Positions 1 to 6,477 of a stretch of DNA of 11,429 nt are shown here, in pieces (position 1 is the stretch's first letter; each line of letters starts with the position of its first letter). The translations under genes were made by a program, and so were the position numbers. Origin of the DNA: an uncultured Actinomyces sp. (GTDB lineage: Bacteria > Actinomycetota > Actinomycetes > Actinomycetales > Actinomycetaceae); assembly GCA_938014245.1 (NCBI GenBank), contig CALLSD010000056.1, forward strand, positions 1-11,429. Direction: 5' to 3'. The notes beneath the pieces were generated by a model that worked only from the letters and a program-made list of their open reading frames with translations, was not told the DNA's origin and ran no database searches.

Positions 1-682
1 CGCCGCCATGACCGGCGCTAACCGCCAGGCCCTCGATGCCTCGGGCGCGGAGTATTTCACGGTGCACACGCACGCTAACCAGCACGCGGGCTATTTTCCC
101 GGCGCCAAGCCCGTGCACATCCTCATGCATGTCGGTACCGGCGGACAGATTCTCGGCGCGCAAGCCGTGGGTGCCGACGGCGTGGACCGCCGCATCGATG
201 TCATTGCGACCGCCATGCGGGCTGGCCTGAAGGCGACGGACCTCATCGACCTGGACCTCGCATACGCCCCGCCCTACGGCCAGGCCAAGGACCCCGTCAA
301 CCAGACTGGCATGGTCGCGCACAACGTACTGGCCGGCGAACTCATCCTCACCGGTCCGGACGCTCTGACCGAGGACATGCCAGTCCTCGACGTACGCACG
401 GTGGGGGAATACGCGGCCGGGCACATGCCGAACTCCCTGAACATCCCCCACACCCAGCTGCGCGACCGCCTCGATGAAGTCCGCTCTTGGGTCGATGAGA
501 AGGTCGGCGACCAGCCTTTCGTTGTCATGTGCGCGGCGGGCGTGCGCTCCTGGATCGGCTACCGCATCGTGTGCCACGCGGGCTTTAACGTCACCATGCT
601 GTCGGGCGGCATCCAGACGCTGCGCGCGTGGCTCGGCGATCGGGCCGAGGCCGTCCTCGTCACGGGGGAAGGACGCTCATGA
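1..682 (+). CDS. CoA-disulfide/persulfide reductase with C-terminal rhodanese domain (3' part only)
   Basis: This reading frame is open at the left edge (first full codon at 2), so the N-terminal FAD and NAD(P)H domains and the redox-active cysteine lie outside. What remains, counted from the Met at 8, is the dimerisation domain of the FAD-dependent pyridine nucleotide-disulfide reductase family (about 1-115), including the typical stretch LAYAPPYGQAKDPVNQTG. A rhodanese domain follows (about 117-215) with VLDVR, GHMPNSLNIP and the active-site loop CAAGVRS, whose Cys175 is at 530-532. Enzymes of this CoADR-RHD architecture reduce CoA disulfide, CoA persulfide or polysulfide in the cytosol, the rhodanese cysteine carrying the sulfane sulfur. 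The stop overlaps the start of the CsoR-family repressor (ATGA, 679-682), so the two are translationally coupled and the pair probably handles and senses reactive sulfur. Family assignment is confident; the substrate is inferred. Confidence 0.9.
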   Translation, partial: AAMTGANRQALDASGAEYFTVHTHANQHAGYFPGAKPVHILMHVGTGGQILGAQAVGADGVDRRIDVIATAMRAGLKATDLIDLDLAYAPPYGQAKDPVNQTGMVAHNVLAGELILTGPDALTEDMPVLDVRTVGEYAAGHMPNSLNIPHTQLRDRLDEVRSWVDEKVGDQPFVVMCAAGVRSWIGYRIVCHAGFNVTMLSGGIQTLRAWLGDRAEAVLVTGEGRS

Positions 683-984
683 CGACGCGCAAGCAGGTCA
701 TCAATCGCCTCAAGCGTGCTCGCGGGCAGCTCGACAGCCTCATCGACCACATTGAGAGTGGAGATGCGAACTGTCGGGACGTGCTGACCCAGTTTGCGGC
801 TGTTAACTCCGCGATAAAACGCGCTAGCTACCTCGCGGTTGCGACGATCATGTCGCAGTGCGCGATCGAGGATTCCATCCTCGAAAACGATGATGCGCCG
901 ACACCCGAAGCGGAAGAATCTCTAGTCAAAACCGGGAGCATCTCGATCGAAGAACTCGAGCAATTGTTCCTCCGGCTAGGCTGA
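679..984 (+). CDS. CsoR/FrmR (DUF156)-family repressor, CstR-like persulfide sensor
   Basis: This 101-residue all-helical repressor has the family's usual length. It carries the N-terminal signature RLKRARGQLDSL (10-21), followed by Cys32 and Cys61. In copper sensors of the CsoR type the ligands are Cys-X24-His-X3-Cys. Here residue 57, where the histidine should be, is isoleucine, while the two cysteines stay 29 apart, as in the persulfide sensor CstR (C31/C60 in Staphylococcus). A copper role is therefore unlikely, and disulfide or polysulfide bridging between subunits is the likely sensing chemistry. The ATG at 679 is preferred over upstream in-frame starts because GGGGGAAGGA (664-673) sits 5 bases before it and the protein then begins like its family. 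It overlaps the rhodanese-fused reductase by 4 bases, which fits a repressor controlling its own sulfur-detoxifying operon. The operator must lie upstream of the window or in the gap after this gene. Confidence 0.88.
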   Translation: MTTRKQVINRLKRARGQLDSLIDHIESGDANCRDVLTQFAAVNSAIKRASYLAVATIMSQCAIEDSILENDDAPTPEAEESLVKTGSISIEELEQLFLRLG

Positions 985-1030
985 TGCGACAAAGCAATCA
1001 GCCCGCTTAGAAAAACCTCATCACACCATG

Positions 1031-1044
1031 CAGCGGATCCGCTG
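1031..1044. repeat. 14-bp perfect palindrome in the gap before the small Cys-rich gene
   Basis: CAGCGGATCCGCTG is its own reverse complement. It lies in the 95-base gap between the CstR-like gene and the 59-codon gene, 36 bases before that start. It could be a protein-binding site or a short RNA hairpin. There is no T-tract after it, so it does not look like a terminator. It does not resemble the G/C-tract operators known for CsoR proteins. Confidence 0.4.
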
Positions 1045-1079
1045 ACGGATTCGAGGCCCGATCAACGAAGGAGACAATC

Positions 1080-1259
1080 ATGTGTCGACCCACTACCTGT
1101 GAAGTATGCGGAAAGACCACCTGGAAAGGCTGCGGCAAGCACATCGACGCGGTGAGGGAACAAGTGCCCCCGGATCAGTGGTGCGATAAGGACCATACCG
1201 AAGAGGAGTACGCCGCCGCCAAGAAGAAACGCGGTTTCTTCGGTAGCCTCTGCAGCTAG
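1080..1259 (+). CDS. Small Cys/His-rich protein, 59 aa, function unknown
   Basis: This frame reads MCRPTTCEVCGKTTWKGCGK and continues to a TAG at 1257-1259. The start is supported by an AAGGAG ribosome-binding site at 1068-1073, 6 bases ahead of the ATG. The cysteines and histidines are C2, C7, C10, C18, H21, C35, H39 and C58. The C7-x2-C10 pair with C18, H21, C35 and H39 suggests a small zinc- or other metal-binding fold. The C-terminal part is charged (an EEEYAAAKKKR segment). From memory, similar short proteins with CGKTTWxGCGxH and a QWC motif are widespread in actinobacteria and annotated only as hypothetical; no function is known to me. It follows the CstR-like gene on the same strand after 95 bases and may be co-transcribed, which would place it in the sulfur-stress module. 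That link is inference. Confidence 0.8.
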   Translation: MCRPTTCEVCGKTTWKGCGKHIDAVREQVPPDQWCDKDHTEEEYAAAKKKRGFFGSLCS

Positions 1260-1593
1260 CCCTCGGCCCTTCTCGCATCGCCGCGCACCGCGCGCGGAAG
1301 GATTGAGCGCTCGAATAACCTACTCCACTATGCAGGACGCTACTGGTGGACCGATTGGATAGAGAGGTATCCATTTTTAATCCGGGAAACTGACTCCTGT
1401 CTTTCCCCTGTGTTTTCAAGCTTTCAAAACATTTTTGAATCTAATAAATTTGGGTTGTCGAAGCAACAAATGCTCCCTTGGCTCGGTAAACTCGCAACTG
1501 TCCATCAAGCCTACGCAAAGGTGCGCCCCCAATTGGCACCTGAGCTTTTCACGACAGATGGGTTTACTTCTCATGCACCGTGTATATCCTTCG
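1260..1593. other. Gene-free leader region upstream of the secreted GT80-like protein
   Basis: No convincing gene is seen here on either strand. Near the left end a 6-bp stem (CCGCGC 1281-1286, GCGCGG 1292-1297) lacks a T-tract and is at best a weak terminator for the preceding genes. A GAGCGCTC palindrome is at 1305-1312. From about 1370 to 1460 the sequence becomes clearly A/T-rich and holds two overlapping inverted repeats (listed separately). The promoter of the next gene should be here, but I see no hexamer pair good enough to call: TTGGAT (1355-1360) with TTTAAT (1376-1381) is only 15 apart. The frame of the next gene stays open upstream to an ATG at 1435, but that extension does not look like protein. 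Confidence 0.6.
1412..1439. repeat. Overlapping A/T-rich inverted repeats, possible operator
   Basis: TTCAAAA-CAT-TTTTGAA (1423-1439) is a perfect 7-bp inverted repeat with a 3-base spacer. It overlaps a 19-base near-palindrome (1412-1430) whose ends are GTTTT and AAAAC with AAGCTT-like centre. The TTTCAA half-site therefore appears twice in direct and once in inverted orientation. Such symmetry 155-180 bases ahead of the only downstream gene suggests a regulator-binding site. No regulator is identified. Confidence 0.4.
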
Positions 1594-4500
1594 ATGCGCC
1601 AGCGCACCCTCCGGCGCATTTTCATTGCAACGTTGCTCTCCACCACGCTTGGAGTCGGAACCGCCGTACTTCCCGCACAGGCCGCTCCTACGGCTCCCTC
1701 CACTGACGCAACACCGACGGCACCACATACGACGCAGACGGTTTCGCAGCCTTCTGAAGCCTCGCCGACTGCCGCTCCTGAAGCCAGCGCGTCATCGGCA
1801 CCTGAAGACACTCCCACGCCCACCACCCAAAGCAGGCGCGTTGCTCGCTCAACTGCCGCCTCGGAAATCCTTCTTGAGCCGCAAAGGAACACCACCCAGG
1901 TGCGAGTACGCGTCGCTGATGACGCCGCAGATGATATTGCAGCCAATGCGGATACTGTTCACCTTCGCGCGACGATGAACTACCGCGGAAAAGTCACTCG
2001 CGAGATCGACAAGAAGATTCCCCTCGCCCAGGTGCAGGAGGGAAACTACTCCCTTGACTTTGGGACCTTCGGAAAATTTACTGCTTCGGTTACTTTGGAA
2101 AAGAACGGGAACACTGTTCGCGCTCTGTCCAATCAAACTATTGGCGTGACTGCAGATAGCTACAACATCGCACCGGTCAGCGCGACCTTGCCCGTAGCAA
2201 TGTTCTCCTTGAACTTGTGGGGAGAAAACTCGATTCGGAAATCCGGTCCGGTAATCGCGATGTTTGAGCGCCCGAACGCCTACAACTGGAAGGCGCTGCC
2301 CGGGCCCGAGGCTGATAACTACGGCGTTTACGGGCTTCCCTACCTGTCCGAAAAGGAAATCGCCCTCCAACCCGGTGGCTTCGACGAGGCCTCGCAGCAG
2401 TTCCGTGATCGCATCGACATCGTCGCCGACTACGTGCGCGACCTACGCGAATTAGACCCCTCCTCGACGATCAACCTCTACGTCGTTGACGTCTTCGTCA
2501 ACGTTGTCCAGAAGGTCATTTACGCGAATAAAATCCCGCAGGATCGCTACACGATCCGTTTGATCACTGACGGCGCATACTCCTACGTGAAGTTCCCCGA
2601 TGTCTATAACGACGGAAATCCCCAGGGGGCACACGAACGCTTGGTGCGTGAGTGGAAAGAACTGAAGGCAAAGACCTATGCCAAGGGGCGTGCCGAGTAC
2701 CCTGCCGATAGCACCTGGGAGATGTCGCCCTACTTGTGGGCAATGGTTGATTCTGAACCGAATGCACAGTGGTGGCTCTCCCGGCCGAAACTGCTCAGCT
2801 CGCCTGGAGACGCAGACGCTTTCGCCAAGGAAGTTCAGAGCTCTTCCAAGGTCAAGGCCGTCAATATCTCGGCTCTGCTCAAGACCAATATCGCGCCCTC
2901 TGCTGAAGCGACAGCTCAGTTCAAGGCCCTCTACAACTTCAATGACGGCTACTTCAGCGAAGCTGAGAAACAGGGCAAAGAGGTCATGCTCATGCTTGGA
3001 ACCCACCTGAAGCAGGAGACTGGCTTCGAAGACTATGCGCGCTTCACGCAAAGCTACTACGGGGATCGCTACCTCTACTACTACAAGGGACATCCTGCGA
3101 CCCCGACCGAGCTTTCTACCGCTAAGCAAGATGAGCTCAAGCGCCTTGAAATGACCGATGTGGATGCCTCAATCGCTGCGGAGCTCATCCTGTTCTTCAA
3201 TCCGGGCATTGATGTTGCGGGGTATGAGTCATCAACCTTTGCCAGCACACAGCCGGGCAAAGCGAAAGGTGTCTTCAACCTGACGAAGACCAAGGCAATG
3301 GAATCCGAGGCTTCACCCTACCGCGGTCTTGAATACTGGATCGTTCCCATGGACAAGGCCGAAGAGGGGCTGAAGAAACTGTGCCCAGGCGGTCACACCT
3401 GCTACCAAGTCGAATTCTCTGACTCAATCAGCGCCAAGGAAGGCTACACCCACGCGCTGTGGGATGCGACAGACTCCGTCATTATCTACTACAAGAAGAA
3501 CGGCAATTCCTTCGAAAAGATCCGCGTCCAAAACGGTGTGGGTGCTAAGTCGTCGGTTGAAGCGGGCGAGTACTACATTAAATCCGCGCTTGCAGATGAC
3601 CTAGTGCTCGATGTTTGGGCGGCGAGCCGAAATGATGGCGCGAATGTCCAGCTGTGGAACGCGAACTTGAGTGGTGCTCAGAAGTGGCGGGTCTCTTATG
3701 ACTCTGAGGGGTTTGCGACCATTACTAACGTCGCCTCGGGTAAAGTCCTTGACGCGCAGTGGGGGTCATCTCGCCCCGGAACGAATGTCGCACAGTGGAG
3801 CGGTAATGGAAGCCGCGCACAGAAGTGGAAGATCATGACCGGTGACAAGGGACGTATCACCATTGTTTCCGCCTTGGATCCGTCGATTGTCCTTGATATC
3901 TCGGCGGGAGGGCGATTCTCCGGTGCAAACGTCCAACTGTGGACGGCCAATGGCTCAGACGCTCAGACCTTCGCGTTTATCCCGACGAAGCCATCGGTAA
4001 GTGCGGAGGGACAGGCAGATATTGCCCCGGGTTACTACTCGATTTCCAGTGTCGTGAACCCTGACATGATTATGGCTCTTGCAAATTATTCTTTGGATAA
4101 CGGTGCAAAGGTTCATTTGTGGACCAACTATGGATTCCACGACCAAATCTGGAAGATCTCCCGTGACGCCGATGGCTACTATCGCCTCGAAAATGTCTGG
4201 TCGAATAAATCCCTGGATAGTACAGATGGGACGCCCATTCCGGGCCGCCAACTTCAGCTCTGGACAACAGATCTGAACAACCCGAATCAAAAGTGGGTGA
4301 TCACTTCGGTCACGGGCGGGGCCTACATGCTTCGCAATGTGGGAACAGGATTGGTCGTCGACCTCAGTGCCGCTATTGCTCAAAATGGCAGAGTCATTGA
4401 CGGTTACCTTGCAAATGGCACGACCGCTCAGCAGTGGCGCCTCGACAAGCTCAACGACCCCATCAGTCGTTTTGATGATGCCGCCGATGCAACGCGTGGC

Positions 4501-4938
4501 CTTGTCAAAGATGGGATTTACGAGATTGAACCGATTGCCGCTCCCGGAAAGCGTTTGGATGTTCAGTGGGCGTCACAGGACGCCGGCGCACGCGTGTGGC
4601 TCTATTCGGCGAATGGTAGTTCAGCGCAAAAGTGGCGTGTCAGTCACGATGCTCAGGGCTATGTCATTTTGACGAATGTTGGCTCAGGGAAGGTGCTGGA
4701 TGTCTACGGTGCTAGCAAAGCCTTCGGGACCAAGGTGACTCAACAACCTGCAAACGGTACTCATGCGCAGAAATGGATGGTCGTCGAGACCGACAACGGT
4801 GATCTGGCCATTGCATCCGCTGTTGCTCCCTTGCTTTTCCTCGACCTAGAGGGCGGGCGAAATGCTGATGGGACACCTCTGCAGACCTACGGATACAACG
4901 GTTCAAAGGCTCAGCGTTTCCGCTTCATCAAGCAGTAA
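1594..4938 (+). CDS. Secreted GT80-like sialyltransferase fused to three ricin-type lectin domains
   Basis: The product is 1114 residues from the ATG at 1594. A signal peptide (1-30; basic RQRTLRR, hydrophobic core, AQA before the cut) leads into a Pro/Ser/Thr/Ala-rich linker (31-89). An Ig-like beta-rich segment (about 90-190) follows, then a catalytic-looking domain (about 200-645). That domain has LITDGAYSYV (Asp326), YYYKGHP (His500, Pro501) and ESSTF (Ser546, Ser547). These match the DDG, KGHP and SS motifs of GT80 sialyltransferases. Spacings of 174 and 46 are close to the 170 and 44 I recall for Pasteurella PmST1 (D141, H311, S355). The C-terminus holds three beta-trefoils (about 656-800, 813-953, 973-1114), each with three QxW/QxF repeats. 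The only cysteines, C597 and C603, could form a disulfide. There is no sorting signal, so it is probably released. In-frame ATGs at 1573 and 1558 are alternatives; none has a clear ribosome-binding site. Sialyl transfer is inferred, not shown. Confidence 0.8.
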   Translation: MRQRTLRRIFIATLLSTTLGVGTAVLPAQAAPTAPSTDATPTAPHTTQTVSQPSEASPTAAPEASASSAPEDTPTPTTQSRRVARSTAASEILLEPQRNTTQVRVRVADDAADDIAANADTVHLRATMNYRGKVTREIDKKIPLAQVQEGNYSLDFGTFGKFTASVTLEKNGNTVRALSNQTIGVTADSYNIAPVSATLPVAMFSLNLWGENSIRKSGPVIAMFERPNAYNWKALPGPEADNYGVYGLPYLSEKEIALQPGGFDEASQQFRDRIDIVADYVRDLRELDPSSTINLYVVDVFVNVVQKVIYANKIPQDRYTIRLITDGAYSYVKFPDVYNDGNPQGAHERLVREWKELKAKTYAKGRAEYPADSTWEMSPYLWAMVDSEPNAQWWLSRPKLLSSPGDADAFAKEVQSSSKVKAVNISALLKTNIAPSAEATAQFKALYNFNDGYFSEAEKQGKEVMLMLGTHLKQETGFEDYARFTQSYYGDRYLYYYKGHPATPTELSTAKQDELKRLEMTDVDASIAAELILFFNPGIDVAGYESSTFASTQPGKAKGVFNLTKTKAMESEASPYRGLEYWIVPMDKAEEGLKKLCPGGHTCYQVEFSDSISAKEGYTHALWDATDSVIIYYKKNGNSFEKIRVQNGVGAKSSVEAGEYYIKSALADDLVLDVWAASRNDGANVQLWNANLSGAQKWRVSYDSEGFATITNVASGKVLDAQWGSSRPGTNVAQWSGNGSRAQKWKIMTGDKGRITIVSALDPSIVLDISAGGRFSGANVQLWTANGSDAQTFAFIPTKPSVSAEGQADIAPGYYSISSVVNPDMIMALANYSLDNGAKVHLWTNYGFHDQIWKISRDADGYYRLENVWSNKSLDSTDGTPIPGRQLQLWTTDLNNPNQKWVITSVTGGAYMLRNVGTGLVVDLSAAIAQNGRVIDGYLANGTTAQQWRLDKLNDPISRFDDAADATRGLVKDGIYEIEPIAAPGKRLDVQWASQDAGARVWLYSANGSSAQKWRVSHDAQGYVILTNVGSGKVLDVYGASKAFGTKVTQQPANGTHAQKWMVVETDNGDLAIASAVAPLLFLDLEGGRNADGTPLQTYGYNGSKAQRFRFIKQ
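3559..4938 (+). repeat. Three tandem ricin B-type beta-trefoil domains (nine QxW-type repeats)
   Basis: The repeats lie inside the secreted protein. They end in AQKW, AQKW, AQTF (first trefoil), DQIW, NQKW, QQW (second) and AQKW, AQKW, AQRF (third). Most are preceded by xLDV/xLDx and xGxxVQLW strands, the usual subdomain pattern of carbohydrate-binding ricin lectins. The three trefoils are diverged in sequence, so this is an old duplication rather than a recent DNA repeat. They probably hold the enzyme on a sugar-bearing surface. Confidence 0.85.
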
Positions 4939-4959
4939 TCGCTAGAACTCTACAGAGAT

Positions 4960-4995
4960 GGGGCGCCCGCGCAGAGTACGCGGGCGCCCCTTTTC
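4960..4995 (+). terminator. Intrinsic terminator after the secreted protein gene
   Basis: A perfect 12-bp GC-only stem (GGGGCGCCCGCG 4960-4971, CGCGGGCGCCCC 4979-4990) with a 7-base loop is followed by TTTT, 21 bases after the stop codon. It lies between convergent genes. There is no T-tract on the other strand, so it serves the plus-strand gene best, though the hairpin may also slow transcription coming from ung. Confidence 0.9.
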
Positions 4996-5023
4996 GCTGA
5001 GTGGCGACTTTGAACGCGCCGCC

Positions 5024-5710
5024 TTAGGGAAGCCGCCAATCAATCGCTGTTGCCCCCTGCTGCTCAAGCAGCGCGTTTGCGCGGCTAAACGGCCTCGAGC
5101 CAAAGAAACCACGCCTGGCTGACAGGGGAGAAGGATGCACAGACTCAATCGCGGGAGTATCTCCCAACTGCTCGCGCAGGGACTGCGCATCTCGTCCCCA
5201 CAAGATTGCAACCAGCGGAAGACGATTCCCCGAGGAATCGCGGCGCTCAACCAGAGCATCAATGGCCCGCGAGGTGACTTCTTCCCATCCCATCTTCCGA
5301 TGAGAGCCAGCCTGTCCGGGGCGAACTGTCAACACGCGGTTGAGGAGGCACACCCCTTGCCTCGACCAAGGGGTCAGATCCCCGCTGGTTGGCATGGGCA
5401 CCCCCACGTCGGTGGTGAGTTCCTTAAAGATATTGCGCAGCGAGGCTGGGAAAGGAACGCCGGGTGCAACAGAAAAACTGAGGCCCATCGCATGCCCGGG
5501 AGTGGGGTAGGGGTCTTGGCCGACAATGAGGACTTTCACCTGATCCAGGGGGTAGGTGAAAGCCCGCAAAACATCGCTTCCGGCGGGAAGATACCCATGC
5601 CCGGCCTCGACTTCAGCGCGCAGCTGCGCACCCAACTCGTGAATTTTGTCTTCAACCGGGGCTAGTGCACGTGCCCACGAGGGGTCAATCACTCGATCCA
5701 AAGATTCCAC
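5024..5710 (-). CDS. ung: Uracil-DNA glycosylase, family 1
   Basis: The enzyme removes uracil from DNA as the first step of base excision repair. The 228 residues from a GTG at 5710 are the usual family length. Visible motifs are GQDPYP (64-69, catalytic Asp66), FPASLRNIFKEL (87-98), WSRQGVCLLNRVLTV (115-129) and HPSPLSARRGFFGSRPFS (192-209, catalytic His192). The start region SLDRVIDPSWARALAPV is typical. The GTG at 5710 has no good ribosome-binding site, but TACAGT lies exactly 6 bases upstream, as in a leaderless promoter, which decides this start. A GTG at 5782 would add 24 residues and is less likely. The open frame continues upstream across the divergent gene, but that part is not coding. 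The gene runs convergently towards the secreted lectin-enzyme gene. Confidence 0.93.
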   Translation of the reverse strand: MESLDRVIDPSWARALAPVEDKIHELGAQLRAEVEAGHGYLPAGSDVLRAFTYPLDQVKVLIVGQDPYPTPGHAMGLSFSVAPGVPFPASLRNIFKELTTDVGVPMPTSGDLTPWSRQGVCLLNRVLTVRPGQAGSHRKMGWEEVTSRAIDALVERRDSSGNRLPLVAILWGRDAQSLREQLGDTPAIESVHPSPLSARRGFFGSRPFSRANALLEQQGATAIDWRLP

Positions 5711-5716
5711 GGACCT

Positions 5717-5722
5717 ACTGTA
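5717..5722 (-). promoter_or_regulatory. Putative leaderless -10 element of ung
   Basis: On the minus strand the hexamer TACAGT (TAnnnT pattern) is followed by 6 bases and then the GTG start at 5710. Transcription would begin at or next to the start codon. No -35 at normal distance is seen. This is inferred from spacing and from the identical arrangement at the divergent gene. Confidence 0.4.
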
Positions 5723-5818
5723 GCCGCCGGCTTGCCCAGCCGCGGCCTCGTCAATCGGTTGAAATGGGGAAATCTCAGCCACGCGGGGAGGGAGTATGCG
5801 CGGGGATAGTGTTTTCGC

Positions 5819-5824
5819 TACTCT
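5819..5824 (+). promoter_or_regulatory. Putative leaderless -10 element of the LytR_C-domain gene
   Basis: TACTCT lies 6 bases before the GTG at 5831, and there is no Shine-Dalgarno sequence between or just upstream. The messenger would start at the GTG. No recognisable -35 is present, which is common for actinobacterial leaderless promoters. Confidence 0.4.
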
Positions 5825-5830
5825 GAAACC

Positions 5831-6418
5831 GTGACTTCTCAGTATCCAAAGGATGAATTTGACCGCGCCGGCGAAGACATGCCCCAGGGCATGCACCTTC
5901 AGCAGCCCTCGCGTTGGAAGAGCGTGTGGCCCTTCCTGGCAGTGCTGGTGATAGTTCCCGCGGCCGCATGGGGGATCAGCCACATCCTGACCTCGGGTGG
6001 CTCGCAGCCGAAGGCTACGACCAGCGTCACTGCGACGGCATCTGCCAGCGCAAGCGCGACCACTCCCTCTGCTTCTCCTTCTTCCGAGGCCACCGCCTCG
6101 CCCTCCGCGTCGGCGACGACAAGTGAGACACCCTCTCCCTCGCCGAGCATCCCGGTGCGTCACTCCGCGAAGATTTCCGTGCTGAACGGAACCGGAACTC
6201 AAGGTCTTGCTGCGCAGAAGGTTTCTGCACTGACTAACGCCGGTTTCGATGGTGCAAGCGCCGCAAATGCGCGTGGCTGGGATACCGAAGTTACGACCGT
6301 CTACTACGAGGACCCCAACCTCAAAGCCACCGCCGAAGAGGTCGCGAATGTCTTGGGAATCTCTCGAGTTGTTCAAACGCAGACGGGGGATCCTGACGTC
6401 GTTGTTGTCCTCAAGTAA
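5831..6418 (+). CDS. Single-pass membrane protein with LytR_C domain
   Basis: The 195-residue product starts with a GTG. It has a short polar cytosolic N-terminus (1-28) and one membrane segment (about 32-53, PFLAVLVIVPAAAWG). A low-complexity Ser/Ala/Thr/Pro linker (about 60-115) follows, then a C-terminal LytR_C domain (about 118-195) beginning KISVLNGTGTQGLAAQ and ending DVVVVLK. In LytR-CpsA-Psr proteins this domain follows the phosphotransferase domain, but here the catalytic LCP domain is absent. Such stand-alone LytR_C proteins are common in actinobacteria and presumably act outside the membrane at the cell wall; their exact role is not established. The linker would let the domain reach into the wall. 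It is divergent from ung with a 120-base gap and reads towards the tRNA gene. Confidence 0.88.
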   Translation: MTSQYPKDEFDRAGEDMPQGMHLQQPSRWKSVWPFLAVLVIVPAAAWGISHILTSGGSQPKATTSVTATASASASATTPSASPSSEATASPSASATTSETPSPSPSIPVRHSAKISVLNGTGTQGLAAQKVSALTNAGFDGASAANARGWDTEVTTVYYEDPNLKATAEEVANVLGISRVVQTQTGDPDVVVVLK

Positions 6419-6440
6419 GTAGGGGGCTGCGGGGCTCGTG

Positions 6441-6471
6441 TTGCGCTGAAGGCAATACTTCGCGTTAAACT
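6441..6471 (+). promoter_or_regulatory. Putative promoter of the CAU tRNA gene
   Basis: TTGCGC (6441-6446) and TAAACT (6466-6471) are separated by 19 bases (18 if TTAAAC is taken as the -10). The -10 ends 6 bases before the first tRNA base, so the primary transcript would have almost no 5' leader. Confidence 0.45.
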
Positions 6472-6477
6472 TTCTAC

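Noticed and set aside
1281..1297. CCGCGC/GCGCGG hairpin as terminator of the sulfur module
   Set aside because: Only 6 bp and no T-tract follows; too weak to call.
1093..1419. 108-codon minus-strand frame
   Set aside because: It covers the well-supported 59-codon Cys/His gene on the other strand and is a low-quality Arg/Ser-rich translation.
1435..1593. N-terminal extension of the secreted protein to an ATG at 1435
   Set aside because: It would bury the signal peptide behind some 53 residues of non-hydrophobic, unrecognisable sequence and place the start inside the inverted repeats; no ribosome-binding site.
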